Source: Pseudarthrobacter naphthalenicus (GTDB lineage: Bacteria > Actinomycetota > Actinomycetes > Actinomycetales > Micrococcaceae). From it: 64,000 nt of DNA. The stretch covers positions 186,001 to 250,000 of the forward strand of contig NZ_JARESG010000005.1 of assembly GCF_029076445.1 (NCBI RefSeq), written 5' to 3'. The notes below the pieces were generated by a model that did not search any database, had not been told where the DNA came from, and saw only the letters and a list, made by a program, of their open reading frames with translations. A program made the translations under genes and the position numbers. Below, one piece after another: positions 8,756-23,506 of this stretch; positions within the stretch are counted from its first letter, which is position 1; every line of letters begins with the position of its first letter.

Positions 8756-10084
8756 ATGGTTGATGCACCCTCAGGGCACGTTGACGAGAATACGGCGGAA
8801 GCCTTCCTGCAGGGCGCGTCGCTGAAGCACGCCCCGGGGCCCTACTTCGGGAACTACGGCGGACGCTGGATGCCCGAGTCCCTGATCGCCGCGCTGGACG
8901 AGCTCGAGGACACGTTTGACAAGGCAAAGGCTGATCCGGACTTTGTTGCCCAGATTGCTGACCTGAACAAAAATTACTCAGGCCGACCGTCCCTGCTGAC
9001 GGAGGCGAAACGGTTTGCCGAGCATGCCGGGGGAGTCCGGGTCTTCCTCAAGCGCGAGGACCTCAACCACACCGGATCGCACAAGATCAACAACGTCCTG
9101 GGGCAGGCGCTGCTTGCCAAGCGCATGGGCAAGACCCGCATCATCGCCGAAACGGGCGCAGGCCAACACGGCGTCGCCAGTGCCACCGCCGCCGCCCTCC
9201 TGGGCCTGGAATGCGTGGTGTACATGGGCGCTGAGGACTGCCGCCGCCAGGCCCTGAACGTGGCACGGATGGAACTGCTGGGTGCCACCGTGGTTCCTGT
9301 GACGAGCGGATCCCAGACGCTCAAGGACGCCATCAACGAAGCCCTGCGGGACTGGGTGGCCAACGTGGACCACACCCATTACCTGCTCGGCACCGCTGCC
9401 GGCGCCCACCCGTTCCCCGCCATGGTCCGCTACTTCCATGAGGTGATCGGCGAGGAAGCCCGCGCCCAGATCCTGGAGCAGGCCGGCAAGCTGCCCGACG
9501 CCGTCTGTGCCTGCATCGGCGGCGGCTCCAACGCCATCGGCATCTTCCACGGGTTCCTCGACGACCCCTCCGTGAGGATCTTCGGCTTCGAAGCCGGCGG
9601 CGACGGTGTGGACACCGGCCGGCACGCAGCCACCATCACCCTGGGCAAGCCGGGCGTCCTGCACGGAGCCCGCTCCTACCTCATGCAGGACGACGACGGC
9701 CAGACCATCGAGTCCCACTCCATCTCCGCAGGGCTGGACTACCCCGGCGTCGGGCCCGAACATGCCTACCTGGCCGACATCGGACGGGTCAGCTACGAGC
9801 CCATTACGGACAGCGAAGCCATGGACTCCTTCCGGCTGCTGTGCCGCACCGAGGGCATTATCCCGGCCATCGAATCGGCGCACGCCCTCGCCGGCGCCAT
9901 CAAGGTGGGGCAGCGGCTCGCGGCCGAGGCTGAAGAGTCCGGCGGCAAGGCCTCCGAGAAGATCATCATCGTGAACCTGTCCGGCCGCGGCGACAAGGAC
10001 GTGGCCCAGGCTGCGGAATGGTTCGACCTGCTCGACAAGAATTCACCGGAAGCCGAAATCGGCAAAGAGGGGGAGCAGCTGTGA
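8756..10084 (+). CDS. trpB: Tryptophan synthase beta chain
   Basis: PLP enzyme that joins indole and serine. From ATG 8756, 442 residues. PLP lysine block [15 protein letters not shown], then [15 protein letters not shown], phosphate-binding GGGSNAIG, and [11 protein letters not shown] near the end. A GTG at 8747 is in frame and would add three residues; the AGGA at 8741-8744 is too close to it, so ATG 8756 is preferred. The stop overlaps the trpA start (GTGA), as expected for the alpha-beta complex. Confidence 0.96.
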   Translation: MVDAPSGHVDENTAEAFLQGASLKHAPGPYFGNYGGRWMPESLIAALDELEDTFDKAKADPDFVAQIADLNKNYSGRPSLLTEAKRFAEHAGGVRVFLKREDLNHTGSHKINNVLGQALLAKRMGKTRIIAETGAGQHGVASATAAALLGLECVVYMGAEDCRRQALNVARMELLGATVVPVTSGSQTLKDAINEALRDWVANVDHTHYLLGTAAGAHPFPAMVRYFHEVIGEEARAQILEQAGKLPDAVCACIGGGSNAIGIFHGFLDDPSVRIFGFEAGGDGVDTGRHAATITLGKPGVLHGARSYLMQDDDGQTIESHSISAGLDYPGVGPEHAYLADIGRVSYEPITDSEAMDSFRLLCRTEGIIPAIESAHALAGAIKVGQRLAAEAEESGGKASEKIIIVNLSGRGDKDVAQAAEWFDLLDKNSPEAEIGKEGEQL

Positions 10085-10890
10085 GCACGGCGCAACTGAC
10101 CAGCAAATCCGCAGCTGCGATTGACAAGGCGCGTGCCGAAGGGCGCGCGGCGCTCATCGGCTACCTCCCGGCCGGCTTCCCGGACGTCGAGCAGACCATC
10201 GCCGCCGGAATCGCCCTGGCCGAAAACGGCGCGGACCTCATCGAAATCGGCATCCCCTACTCGGACCCGGTCATGGACGGTCCCGTCATCCAGGCGGCTA
10301 CCACCGAAGCGCTGGCCAAGGGCTTCCACGTCCGGCAGGTCTTCGACGTGGTTGCCGGCATCACCAGCAAGACCGACGCTGCAGTCCTGGTCATGACGTA
10401 CTGGAATCCCGTGGTCCGGATGGGCGTGGATGAATTCGCGCGCAAGCTGGCCGAGGCCGGGGGAGCCGGGCTGATCACGCCGGACCTCATTCCGGACGAA
10501 GCATCAGAATGGTTCGAGGCCTCGGACAAGTACGGGCTGGACCGGGTGTTCCTCGTGGCACCCTCCTCCACCCCGGAACGGATGAAGCGCACCGTTGATG
10601 CCAGCCGCGGTTTCGTCTACGCGGTATCCATCATGGGTGTGACGGGTGCCCGCACCTCCGTCAGCAGCGCAGCGAAGGACGTGGTTGCCGCCGCGCATCA
10701 CGCCGGCGCCGAACGTGTATGCGTGGGGCTCGGAGTTTCGAACGCCGACCAGGTCCGCGAGATCGCCGCCTACGCCGAGGGCGTCATCGTGGGCACGGCG
10801 CTCGTCGCCGCAATCCGCGACGGCGGTGTTGCCGCCGTCGCAGATCTGACCCGCGACCTGAGTTCGGGCCTCGCCCGGGAAGTAGCCTAA
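10081..10890 (+). CDS. trpA: Tryptophan synthase alpha chain
   Basis: Cleaves indole-3-glycerol phosphate to indole, which tunnels to TrpB. GTG start at 10081 overlaps trpB by four bases; 269 residues. Catalytic glutamate and aspartate are in [17 protein letters not shown]; further blocks are [23 protein letters not shown] and [13 protein letters not shown]. lgt begins six bases after the stop, so it is very likely on the same transcript. Confidence 0.96.
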   Translation: MSTAQLTSKSAAAIDKARAEGRAALIGYLPAGFPDVEQTIAAGIALAENGADLIEIGIPYSDPVMDGPVIQAATTEALAKGFHVRQVFDVVAGITSKTDAAVLVMTYWNPVVRMGVDEFARKLAEAGGAGLITPDLIPDEASEWFEASDKYGLDRVFLVAPSSTPERMKRTVDASRGFVYAVSIMGVTGARTSVSSAAKDVVAAAHHAGAERVCVGLGVSNADQVREIAAYAEGVIVGTALVAAIRDGGVAAVADLTRDLSSGLAREVA

Positions 10891-10896
10891 GCGACA

Positions 10897-12105
10897 ATGC
10901 AGATCCTCCTTCAGGCCGCCGCCGCGGTGCCGGCCAGCATCCCGAGCCCGGACTGGTCCGGCTTCGACATTCCGTTGCCCTGGGGGAGCCTGCGGATCCA
11001 TGCCTACGCCCTGTGCATCCTCGCAGGAATCGTTCTGGGCCTGTGGCTGACCTCCGTTCGCTGGGCCCGCCGCGGCGCTCCCGAGGGCAGCGTCTGGGAC
11101 ATCGTCATCTGGGCGATCCCCTTCGGCATCATCGGCGGCCGGCTGTACCACGTGGTCTCTTCACCGGACCAGTACTTCGGGCCCGGGTTCGACGGGACAG
11201 GCGACCTTTGGCTGATCCCGCAGATCCAGCGCGGCGGCCTGGGCATCTGGGGTGCCGTGGTGCTGGGCGTTGTTGGGGCCTGGATTGGCTGCCGGCGCGC
11301 GGGTGTGAAGCTGACTGCCTTCCTGGACGCGGCGGCCCCGGGCCTGCTGCTGGCCCAGGCCATCGGCAGGTGGGGGAACTACTTCAACCAGGAGCTCTTC
11401 GGCGGCCCCACCACCCTGCCGTGGGGACTGCAGATCGACGCGGACAACCCCAACTTTCCCGCCGGCATGCCGGCGGACACGCTGTTCCACCCCACGTTCC
11501 TCTATGAGTCGCTCTGGAACATCGCCGGTGTGGTGATTCTGCTGGCCCTTGACCGCAGGTTCCACTTCCGCCGGGCCCGGCTTTTCTGGCTCTACGCGAT
11601 GTACTACACGCTGGGCCGGGTATGGATCGAAGCAATGCGGATCGACGATGCCGAACAGATCAATCTCGTTGGCATCACCACCAGGCTCAACGTCTGGACC
11701 AGCATCTTCGTGTTCATCGCAGCACTGGTGGTGTTCGTCCTGGTGGGGATGAAGGGCCGGCCCGAACCGGACACGCCGTACCTGGCAGGACGCGGTCCGG
11801 CCCCCGAAGCCGATGACAGCGAAAGTACATCCGGCGACGGTGACGCCGGCGATACTGGCGTGAAATCTGATGACCATGTGGCTGCTGTTGTTCCGGCCGT
11901 CCGCAATGCGGATACCCGTGTCTCAGATAGTGAATCGCGTGATAATCTCCCTGTTATCCAAAATGGATCCGGAAACGCTTCCACCCCAACGGAAGACGAA
12001 CCGGCAGTCAGGGACGGCAAAAAGTCCGTCCCTGCGACGCCGGGCACCGGAGATTCCGGCCGTAAGGTCACGGAATCCGCGCCGGAGGCTGGCACAAGCA
12101 AGTAG
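10897..12105 (+). CDS. lgt: Prolipoprotein diacylglyceryl transferase
   Basis: Adds diacylglycerol to the lipobox cysteine of prolipoproteins at the membrane, so it serves the lipoproteins seen further along. 402 residues: about seven transmembrane helices in the first ~285 residues, with HAYALCILAGI, GGRLYHV, the signature GRWGNYFNQELFGGPT and GRVWIEAMRIDDA. The last ~115 residues are a hydrophilic Ser/Asp/Glu-rich tail, common in actinobacterial Lgt and probably cytoplasmic and disordered. Start six bases after trpA. Confidence 0.95.
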   Translation: MQILLQAAAAVPASIPSPDWSGFDIPLPWGSLRIHAYALCILAGIVLGLWLTSVRWARRGAPEGSVWDIVIWAIPFGIIGGRLYHVVSSPDQYFGPGFDGTGDLWLIPQIQRGGLGIWGAVVLGVVGAWIGCRRAGVKLTAFLDAAAPGLLLAQAIGRWGNYFNQELFGGPTTLPWGLQIDADNPNFPAGMPADTLFHPTFLYESLWNIAGVVILLALDRRFHFRRARLFWLYAMYYTLGRVWIEAMRIDDAEQINLVGITTRLNVWTSIFVFIAALVVFVLVGMKGRPEPDTPYLAGRGPAPEADDSESTSGDGDAGDTGVKSDDHVAAVVPAVRNADTRVSDSESRDNLPVIQNGSGNASTPTEDEPAVRDGKKSVPATPGTGDSGRKVTESAPEAGTSK

Positions 12106-12369
12106 CACGCCGGCACGGCTGGGCAGCAGAGCTACCGCTCGGAGCGCCCGCACACCACAATGTCGTGGCAAACAGGGCCCGCCCGGACAGCAGATAGCCG
12201 CTGCCCGGTCAAGCCCGGGTCAGGGGCCTGCGTAACTGTTCGTTCAGCAGGCCTGTCTGACCTACAATTTCCTGTAAATAACACTTTGTTGTGCCCATCA
12301 CACCGGCGCTCAGAAGTGGGGCCAACGGTGTCCCTTCCATACGTACGATCTCGAGGAAGGACGTCTTCA

Positions 12370-16972
<4,603 letters not shown>

Positions 16973-16980
<8 letters not shown>

Positions 16981-18430
16981 CCCACGCGGATTTCTAAAAG
17001 TACGCCAGCGTGAAACCCAGCCACGCCGCCCTGTTCCGGTCCGCATCATGGACTGGAAGGAAGTTTACGAGGCCCAGGAAAAGGGTGTCCTGAAGGCCCA
17101 GGCCGGCAGGTGCATGGACTGCGGCGTACCGTTCTGCCACCAGGGCTGCCCGCTGGGCAACCTGATTCCGGAGTGGAACGACCTCATGTGGCGGGACAAG
17201 GGTGAGGAAGCGATTGAGCGGCTGCATGCCACCAACAACTTCCCCGAGTGGACTGGCCGGCTGTGCCCGGCGCCCTGTGAGGCGTCCTGCGTCCTGGGAA
17301 TCAACCAGCCTGCCGTCACCATCAAGCAGGTTGAAGTCTCGATCGCTGACGAGGCGTGGGAGAACGGCTGGGTCAACCCGCTGCCGCCGACGCGCCTGAC
17401 CGGGAAGACGGTTGCCGTCGTCGGGTCCGGCCCTGCCGGGCTGGCCGTGGCGCAGCAGCTGACCCGCGTGGGCCACACTGTTGCCGTTTATGAGCGGGAC
17501 GACAAGATCGGCGGGCTCCTCCGCTACGGCATCCCCGACTTCAAAATGGAGAAGGAGCAGGTGGACCGCCGCATCGAGCAGATGAAGGCGGAAGGCACCC
17601 GATTCCGGACCGGCGTCGCCGTGGGTACCGATGTGACGTGGGAGCAGCTGCGGCGCCGGTATGACGCCGTGGTGGTTGCCACCGGCGCCACCGTCCCGCG
17701 TGACCTGCCCATTCCGGGCCGCGACCTGGACGGCGTGCACTTCGCCATGGATTACCTTGTTCCCGCCAACCGCGTGGTGGCGGGGGAGAACGTGGAGAAC
17801 CAGATCCACGCCAAGGGCAAGCATGTGGTGATCCTGGGCGGCGGTGATACCGGAGCCGACTGCCTCGGTACTGCCCACCGCCACGGCGCCGCCTCGGTGA
17901 CCACCCTGGCCATCGGCAAGCAGCCGCCGTCGGAGCGTGCCGGGCACCAGCCCTGGCCCACGTTCCCCACGCTGTTCGAAATGGCCAGCGCACACGAGGA
18001 AGGCGGCGAACGGACCTACCTCGCCTCCACCGTGGAGTTCGTGGGGGAGAACGGCAAGCTCACCGGCGTCAAGGTGGCCGAGACGGAATTCGTTGACGGC
18101 AAGCGCCTTCCCAAGGCCGGCACCGAACGGATCATCCCGGCGGACCTGGTGTTCCTGTCCCTGGGCTTCACCGGAGCCGAGCCGGCCGGCATCACCGAGC
18201 AGGTCAGCGCCGAATTCGACGGCCGCGGCAACGTGTCCCGGGACGGCTATTACATGACCAACACGGAGGGCATCTTTGTCGCGGGCGACGCCGGCCGCGG
18301 GCAGTCGCTCATTGTGTGGGCCATCGCCGAAGGCCGTGCCTGCGCAGCGGCGGTGGACAAGTTCCTCATGGGCAGCACCATCCTGCCGGCGCCGGTGGCG
18401 CCGACGGACCGTGCCATCGCCGTGCTCTGA
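16973..18430 (+). CDS. gltD: Glutamate synthase, small subunit
   Basis: Passes electrons from NADPH via FAD and 4Fe-4S clusters to GltB. GTG start at 16973 overlaps gltB by eight bases. 485 residues. N-terminal cluster cysteines in [18 protein letters not shown] and [17 protein letters not shown] site [19 protein letters not shown] site [16 protein letters not shown]-terminal [20 protein letters not shown]. Complete and typical. Confidence 0.96.
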
Positions 18431-18514
18431 CGGACCGTTTGACGCACGGTCAGTTCGCCTCAGGTTCACTTCCACAACGACTTAACCAATGCAGCACACT
18501 ATTAGGGTAGGTAT

Positions 18515-19999
18515 ATGAGACGCGCTAAGATTGTGGCCACTTTTGGCCCGGCAATTGCCAGCTTTGAGAACACCTTGGCGGTGTTGGAAGCCGGCGTGGA
18601 CGTGGCCCGGATGAACATGAGCCACGGCGATTACTCCGTGCACGACAACACCTACGAGAATGTCCGGAAGGCTGCGGGGCAGCTGAGCAAGCCGGTGGCC
18701 ATCATGGCTGACCTGCAGGGTCCGAAAATCCGCCTGGGCCGGTTTGTCGACGGTCCGCATCTGCTGGCCGAGGGTGACACGTTCACCATCACCACCGAGG
18801 ATGTGCCGGGCACCAAGGAGATCTGCTCCACCACGCTCAAGAGCCTCACCGAAGACGTCAACGTGGGCGATGCCCTGCTGATCGACGACGGCAAGGTGGC
18901 CCTGCGTGCCATCGAGGTGGACGACGTCAAGGTCGTTGCCGTCGTCACCGTCGGTGGGATGGTGTCCAACAACAAGGGCATCAACCTGCCCGGCGTGGCC
19001 GTCAACGTTCCCGCGCTGAGCGAAAAAGACGAGGACGACCTGCGCTGGGCCATCCGCCGCGGTGTTGACATGGTTGCGTTGTCCTTCGTCCGCGACGCCG
19101 GAGATATTTCCCGTGTCCACGAGATCATGGACGAAGAAGGCCGCCGCGTGCCGGTCATCGCCAAGATCGAGAAGCCGCAGGCCGTGGAGCAGCTCCACGA
19201 AATCATTGACGCCTTCGACGCCATCATGGTGGCTCGTGGCGACCTCGGTGTGGAACTTCCCCTGGAGGAAGTGCCGATCGTGCAGAAGCGTGCCATTGAA
19301 CTGGCGCGCCGCTGGGCCAAGCCGGTCATCGTGGCCACCCAGGTCCTCGAATCCATGATCGACAACCCGCGCCCCACCCGCGCGGAAGCCTCTGACTGCG
19401 CGAACGCCGTCCTCGACGGTGCGGACGCGGTGATGCTTTCCGGTGAGACGAGCGTGGGCAAGTACCCGATCGAGACCGTTAAGGTTATGGCCCGGATCAT
19501 CGAATCCACCGAGGTCCACGGCCTGGAGCGCGTCCCCCCGCTGGGGACAAAGCCCAAGACCCGTGGGGGCGCCATCACCCGCGCCGCCGTCGAAATCGCC
19601 GACCAGCTGGATGCGAAGTACATCTGTACCTTCACCCAGTCCGGCGACTCCGCACGGCGTCTGTCGCGTCTGCGCCCCATCAGGCCGGTGTTCGCGTTCA
19701 CTCCGCTGGAGCACGTGTGGAACCAGCTGGCGCTGACCTGGGGGATCCAGCCGGTGCTGGTCCCCATGGTGGGCCACACCGACGAGATGACCGCCCAGGT
19801 GGACCGCAGCCTGCTGGAAATGAAGCTGGTGAAGGATGGTGACCTGGTGGTCATCGCCGCCGGTTCGCCTCCCGGCAAGGCCGGATCCACGAACATCCTC
19901 AAGGCGCACAGGGTGGGCGACTTCGCCGACGCCGGCAGCCTCGGCGATAGCGGCACGGGTGCTCCCCGGGAGAAGCTCGGCCCCTGGCCGACGTCCTAA
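18515..19999 (+). CDS. pyk: Pyruvate kinase
   Basis: Final ATP-forming step of glycolysis. 494 residues from ATG 18515. Blocks: RAKIVATFGPA, DVARMNMSHGD, MADLQGPKIRLG, VIAKIEKPQAVE, MVARGDLGVELPLEEVP, the active-site region VIVATQVLESMIDNPRPTRA and DAVMLSGETSVGKYP. The C-terminal domain is complete. A strong terminator follows within six bases. Confidence 0.96.
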   Translation: MRRAKIVATFGPAIASFENTLAVLEAGVDVARMNMSHGDYSVHDNTYENVRKAAGQLSKPVAIMADLQGPKIRLGRFVDGPHLLAEGDTFTITTEDVPGTKEICSTTLKSLTEDVNVGDALLIDDGKVALRAIEVDDVKVVAVVTVGGMVSNNKGINLPGVAVNVPALSEKDEDDLRWAIRRGVDMVALSFVRDAGDISRVHEIMDEEGRRVPVIAKIEKPQAVEQLHEIIDAFDAIMVARGDLGVELPLEEVPIVQKRAIELARRWAKPVIVATQVLESMIDNPRPTRAEASDCANAVLDGADAVMLSGETSVGKYPIETVKVMARIIESTEVHGLERVPPLGTKPKTRGGAITRAAVEIADQLDAKYICTFTQSGDSARRLSRLRPIRPVFAFTPLEHVWNQLALTWGIQPVLVPMVGHTDEMTAQVDRSLLEMKLVKDGDLVVIAAGSPPGKAGSTNILKAHRVGDFADAGSLGDSGTGAPREKLGPWPTS

Positions 20000-20004
20000 C
20001 GGCT

Positions 20005-20048
20005 TAAACGGAAGAACCCCTGCCGGTTGGCAGGGGTTCTTCCGTTTA
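20005..20048. terminator. Bidirectional rho-independent terminator between pyk and pdtaR
   Basis: A 20-base perfect stem (20005-20024 with 20029-20048; arm TAAACGGAAGAACCCCTGCC) and a GGTT loop. Both ends of the stem are A/T-rich, giving T-tracts in both directions, and it lies between two convergent genes. Confidence 0.92.
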
Positions 20049-20078
20049 ACCGCCGGCGGCTCGTGGCCGCCCGGTTGG

Positions 20079-20684
20079 CTAGTTGACCTGGTTGATGATG
20101 GTTTCGGCCACTTCGCGCATGCTGAGGCGGCGGTCCATGGAGGTCTTCTGGATCCAGCGGAACGCTTCCGGCTCCGTCAGGCCCATCTTGGTGGTCAGCA
20201 GGCTCTTGGCGCGCTCCACGAGCTTGCGGGTGGCGAACTGTTCCTGCAGGTCCGAAACTTCGCTCTCGAGGGCCTTGATTTCCTCGTGCCGGGAGAGGGC
20301 GATCTCCAGGGCGGGGATGAGGTCCGCCGGGGTGAAGGGCTTGACCACGTAGGCCATGGCGCCGGCGTCGCGGGCGCGTTCCACGAGTTCCTTCTGGCTG
20401 AACGCCGTCAGCAGGACCACGGGGGCGATGCGGGCCTTGACGATCTTCTCGGCGGCGGTGATGCCGTCCATGACGGGCATCTTCACGTCCATCAGGACCA
20501 GGTCAGGCTTGAGTTCTTCGGCGAGCTGCACGGCCTTTTCGCCGTTGTCCGCTTCGCCTACGACGTCGTACCCTTCCCCGCGCAGGATCTCGATGATGTC
20601 GAGCCGGATGAGGGTTTCATCTTCGGCCACAATGACGCGGCGCGCCGGCTGGGACGTGGGGTTTGACTCCGTCGGTTCAGTCAC
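20079..20684 (-). CDS. pdtaR: Response regulator with ANTAR RNA-binding domain (PdtaR type)
   Basis: Two-component antiterminator: phosphorylation lets the ANTAR helices bind nascent RNA hairpins. 201 residues. Receiver domain ~16-128 with acidic pair AEDETLIR, phospho-acceptor Asp66 in LVLMDVKMP and Lys in VVKPF; coiled linker ~130-145; ANTAR ~145-200 (LVERAKSLLTTKMGLTEPEAFRWIQKTSMD). Length and proximity to pyk match PdtaR of other Actinobacteria. The partner histidine kinase is not encoded here. Confidence 0.93.
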   Translation of the reverse strand: MTEPTESNPTSQPARRVIVAEDETLIRLDIIEILRGEGYDVVGEADNGEKAVQLAEELKPDLVLMDVKMPVMDGITAAEKIVKARIAPVVLLTAFSQKELVERARDAGAMAYVVKPFTPADLIPALEIALSRHEEIKALESEVSDLQEQFATRKLVERAKSLLTTKMGLTEPEAFRWIQKTSMDRRLSMREVAETIINQVN

Positions 20685-20887
20685 GGGATCTCCTTGGAAA
20701 GGTACGGGGGAACATCACCATTTTAGGTGCGCCCGCGGCCGTACTTTGAACTGCATGGTCTGTTGCGGCTTCAGCGGCGCGATTCTGGAATTTAGCCTAT
20801 CTGCATGTAGAGTAATTCCGCGTACGTGAAGCGATCGCGTTGCTCACAATCAGCTGTGGGCGTACCGGTTTGCATCGCGTATTCCGC

Positions 20888-20969
20888 GCCCGAGTGGCGG
20901 AATTGGCAGACGCGCCGCACTCAAAATGCGGTATCGAAAGGTGTGTGGGTTCGAGTCCCACCTCGGGCA
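20888..20969 (+). tRNA. tRNA-Leu (anticodon CAA)
   Basis: Acceptor stem GCCCGAG / CTCGGGC (20888-20894 with 20962-20968), discriminator A at 20969, no encoded CCA. Anticodon stem CCGCA / TGCGG with loop CTCAAAA puts CAA at 20922-20924. T-arm GTGGG-TTCGAGT-CCCAC is perfect, and the long variable arm fits a class II tRNA. It is the last core gene; the integrase 90 bases downstream suggests its 3' end is the attachment site. Confidence 0.95.
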
Positions 20970-21007
20970 CAGTGTTACCGCAGGTCAGAGGCCTGTTTCC
21001 AAGTTGC

Positions 21008-21037
21008 GTGTTGACAAAACCGCCCAAAGTGTTGACA
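21008..21037 (+). repeat. Two GTGTTGACA direct repeats, possible integrase arm sites or promoter
   Basis: GTGTTGACA occurs at 21008-21016 and again at 21029-21037 (21-base period), between tRNA-Leu and the integrase gene. Evenly spaced short repeats beside an att site can be arm-binding sites. TTGACA is also a perfect -35 hexamer, so these may simply be integrase promoter elements. Which is right cannot be told from sequence. Confidence 0.4.
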
Positions 21038-21056
21038 GCGGCGTACCGTTTTTTGT

Positions 21057-22187
21057 GTGGCAAGCATTCGAAAACGCACCAAGAAGGACGGCACATCGTC
21101 CTATATGGTGCTGTGGCGGGGCCCAAAGAGCCGCGAGCAGCAGGGCCTGACTGTCGCCACGCTCGTCGAAGCTGAAACCTTAAAGCGGCTGCTGGACGCC
21201 AACGGCCAGTCCTTCGAGATTGCGCAGCATGCGATGCTGTCGAACGCCAAGCGGACACCCACAGTTGCCGAGGTCATCCAGGAACACATCGATCTCCTGA
21301 TCCGGCCTTCGAGCGGAACCACTAAGACCTACCAGACCATGCTGGACCTGCATATCCGGAACGTCATCGGTCACGTCCTCGTGGACAAGCTGGACTACCG
21401 TCTGATCGCCCACTGGGTGAAGTCGATGATGGCGAAGGGCAAGGCGCCGAAGACCATCCACAACGTGCATGGTCTCATCTCAGCCGCCATGAATACTGCG
21501 GAGATGCTCGGGTACATTACGCGCAACCCGTGCCGCGGTGTGCAGCTTCCCGGCATTGAGAAAGCCGAAGACGAGGCCATGTTCCTCACCCATGCGGAGT
21601 TCAGCCTCATCATGGAAGGCATGGGGGAGCGCTACAGAGCGTTCACGAACTTCCTGGTCATGACGGGTACCCGCTTTGGGGAGGCCACCGCGCTGACCGT
21701 GGCGGACGTGGACCTGCTCTCCAAGCCGCCCACTGCGCGGATCAACAAGGCCTGGAAACGGGACGGCCAGAACCAGTTCTACGTTGGGGCTACGAAGACA
21801 GGTGCCGGCAAACGCACCATAGGGCTGAACCCTGCACTGGTGGAGCTGCTGATTCCTCTGGTCGCAAGCAGGCCAGGAAAAGAACTCGTGTTCACGACGC
21901 CCAAGGGCGATCGGATCATTCACAAGCTGTACTGGCACCATTACTGGGTTCCTGCCGTTCACACGGCCCAGGCGATAGGGCTGACGAAGAATCCACGGAT
22001 ACACGATCTCCGCCACACCCATGCGTCGTGGCTGATCCAGGACGGTGTACCGATGTTCACTATCTCGCGCCGGCTGGGGCATGCTTCTACAAGGACTACT
22101 GAGCAGGTGTATGGGCACTTGATGCCGGAGGCGCTTCAGGCTGGTGCTGACGCAACGGAGCGGTCGATAACGGCCTTCCTGCGGTGA
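21057..22187 (+). CDS. Tyrosine recombinase / integrase
   Basis: Site-specific integrase, 376 residues from GTG 21057. N-terminal arm-binding part (SIRKRTKKDGTSSYMVLWRG), core-binding domain ~65-165, catalytic domain after ~175. Catalytic residues visible: Arg206 (MTGTRFGEA), His316 and Arg319 (IHDLRHTHASW), His342 (LGHAS) and the nucleophile Tyr352 (EQVYGHL). Lying 88 bases behind tRNA-Leu, it most likely integrates at that tRNA. All key residues are intact, so it may be functional. Confidence 0.94.
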   Translation: MASIRKRTKKDGTSSYMVLWRGPKSREQQGLTVATLVEAETLKRLLDANGQSFEIAQHAMLSNAKRTPTVAEVIQEHIDLLIRPSSGTTKTYQTMLDLHIRNVIGHVLVDKLDYRLIAHWVKSMMAKGKAPKTIHNVHGLISAAMNTAEMLGYITRNPCRGVQLPGIEKAEDEAMFLTHAEFSLIMEGMGERYRAFTNFLVMTGTRFGEATALTVADVDLLSKPPTARINKAWKRDGQNQFYVGATKTGAGKRTIGLNPALVELLIPLVASRPGKELVFTTPKGDRIIHKLYWHHYWVPAVHTAQAIGLTKNPRIHDLRHTHASWLIQDGVPMFTISRRLGHASTRTTEQVYGHLMPEALQAGADATERSITAFLR

Positions 22188-22319
22188 CTGCCGGTGCTCA
22201 GCGTGGGCGTCGCGGTTGACTGTCCCATAAAACGCCACCTGGCTCTCGCTTCCGGACATGTCGAGTGGTCTTCACTGGACCATGAAAGTGGAAAGCAACG
22301 CCTTCCCTCTGGAGTCCCC

Positions 22320-22592
22320 GTGGAGATCGAATTTTTTGAACCCGCCGAAGCAGCCGCGCTGATGCGCTGCACAGAGTCGTGGCTGCGCGACGGCGCGACC
22401 AGTGGACGGTTCGCGCACGCATGCTGGGGAAAGGGAAAGATCATTTTCACCTCGGAGCACATCCTGGAAATAGCCAAGTTGAGTGAGATCCTCCCGGGAG
22501 GCACTGGTTTACCGCTCTCGGCCGATGGACCGGCGGGAAAGGAGCGGCTCATCGGTACCCGCTCAAAAGCCAGACTGACCACGGTGCACTGA
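22320..22592 (+). CDS. Small winged-helix DNA-binding protein (excisionase-like)
   Basis: 90 residues from GTG 22320. The stretch EFFEPAEAAALMRCTESWLR, then DGATSGRFAHACWGKGKIIF followed by TSEHILEI, has the pattern of MerR/excisionase helix-turn-helix domains (aromatic-x-PxEAA, xxSWLR, R-x-G-KI-F). Its place right after the integrase suggests a recombination directionality factor. The frame is open further upstream (to 22194), but that part shows no conservation. Start and role are inferred. Confidence 0.65.
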   Translation: MEIEFFEPAEAAALMRCTESWLRDGATSGRFAHACWGKGKIIFTSEHILEIAKLSEILPGGTGLPLSADGPAGKERLIGTRSKARLTTVH

Positions 22593-22744
22593 GTCAGGGT
22601 GACCGACATCCATCGAGCCGCGGCCCAAAAGCTCGACTCGGCAAGCAACACCGGACGCCGACACGCGCGAGAACCCTGGGAGCAGGGTCGTGTTATGGGC
22701 ATTACCGACACGCCTACCAGCGCCAGTCATTGGGCAAAGCTAGC

Positions 22745-23485
22745 GTGGAACATCCCGCTACAAACCGAAGGAACATCAAGATCATCCGCTCCGCCGTCAA
22801 AGCTCTGACCGCTGTAACCGCCCTCCTTCTGGGCGCCTCGCTGGCCGGTTGTGACGCTGCAGCCAACGCCCTTGAGGCCATCGAATCTCACGCCGGCATC
22901 GCTGCCGGGGCGCCCTCCCCGGTAGACGCAACCGACGCGCTCGAACAACTGAAGAGCGTCCCGGTGAAGGGCCGGGCCCCGAAGACTGGCTATACACGTG
23001 ATGAGTTTGGACCTGCCTGGGCTGACACGGACCGCAACGGCTGCGACACTCGCAATGACATCCTCGCCCGGGATCTGGCCAACGAAACGTTCAAGCCTGG
23101 TACCAACAATTGTGTAGTCTCCACCGGAACGCTGGTCGACAAGTACACCGGTACAACCATCAACTTTGTCCGTGGCCAGGACACCAGCTCCGACGTCCAG
23201 ATCGACCACGTTGTCGCCCTCAGAGACGCCTGGCAGAAGGGCGCGCAACAGCTCAACGCAGACCAGCGCAAGGAACTCGCCAATGATGCATTGAACCTCA
23301 TGGCTGCCGATGGCCCCACCAACAGTGCAAAGGGCGACAAAGATGCAGCCACCTGGCTGCCGCCAAACAAGGCCTTCCGATGCGAGTACGTCGCCCGCCA
23401 AACCGCCGTCAAAGCCAAATACAGTCTCTGGGTCACTCAAACCGAGCACGACGCAATGGTCGGCATTCTTGAAGGCTGCAATTAG
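22745..23485 (+). CDS. Secreted or lipid-anchored HNH endonuclease family protein (DUF1524-like)
   Basis: About 246 residues. N-terminal signal with lipobox LAGC (VKALTAVTALLLGASLAGC), so a lipoprotein. The nuclease domain reads SSDVQIDHVVALRDAW, then LANDALNLMAADGPTNSAKG and DAATWLPPNKAFRCEYVARQ: the His of IDH, the Asn of LN and the Asn/Lys positions of the HNH fold are present. Start unclear: a GAAGGA lies just before codons IKIIRSAV but no ATG/GTG/TTG is there; GTG 22745 or TTG 22730 are possible. A role in DNA uptake or competition is inference. Confidence 0.85.
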   Translation: MEHPATNRRNIKIIRSAVKALTAVTALLLGASLAGCDAAANALEAIESHAGIAAGAPSPVDATDALEQLKSVPVKGRAPKTGYTRDEFGPAWADTDRNGCDTRNDILARDLANETFKPGTNNCVVSTGTLVDKYTGTTINFVRGQDTSSDVQIDHVVALRDAWQKGAQQLNADQRKELANDALNLMAADGPTNSAKGDKDAATWLPPNKAFRCEYVARQTAVKAKYSLWVTQTEHDAMVGILEGCN

Positions 23486-23506
23486 CCCCCGTTAACGCTG
23501 GCCAGA

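Noticed and set aside
12160..12369. 70-residue N-terminal extension of gltB
   Set aside because: No similarity, and ATG 12370 with GAGGAAGG places the catalytic Cys44 after a normal propeptide.
20926..21150. Open frames spanning tRNA-Leu and the integrase start
   Set aside because: Shadows across the tRNA gene; the integrase starts at 21057.
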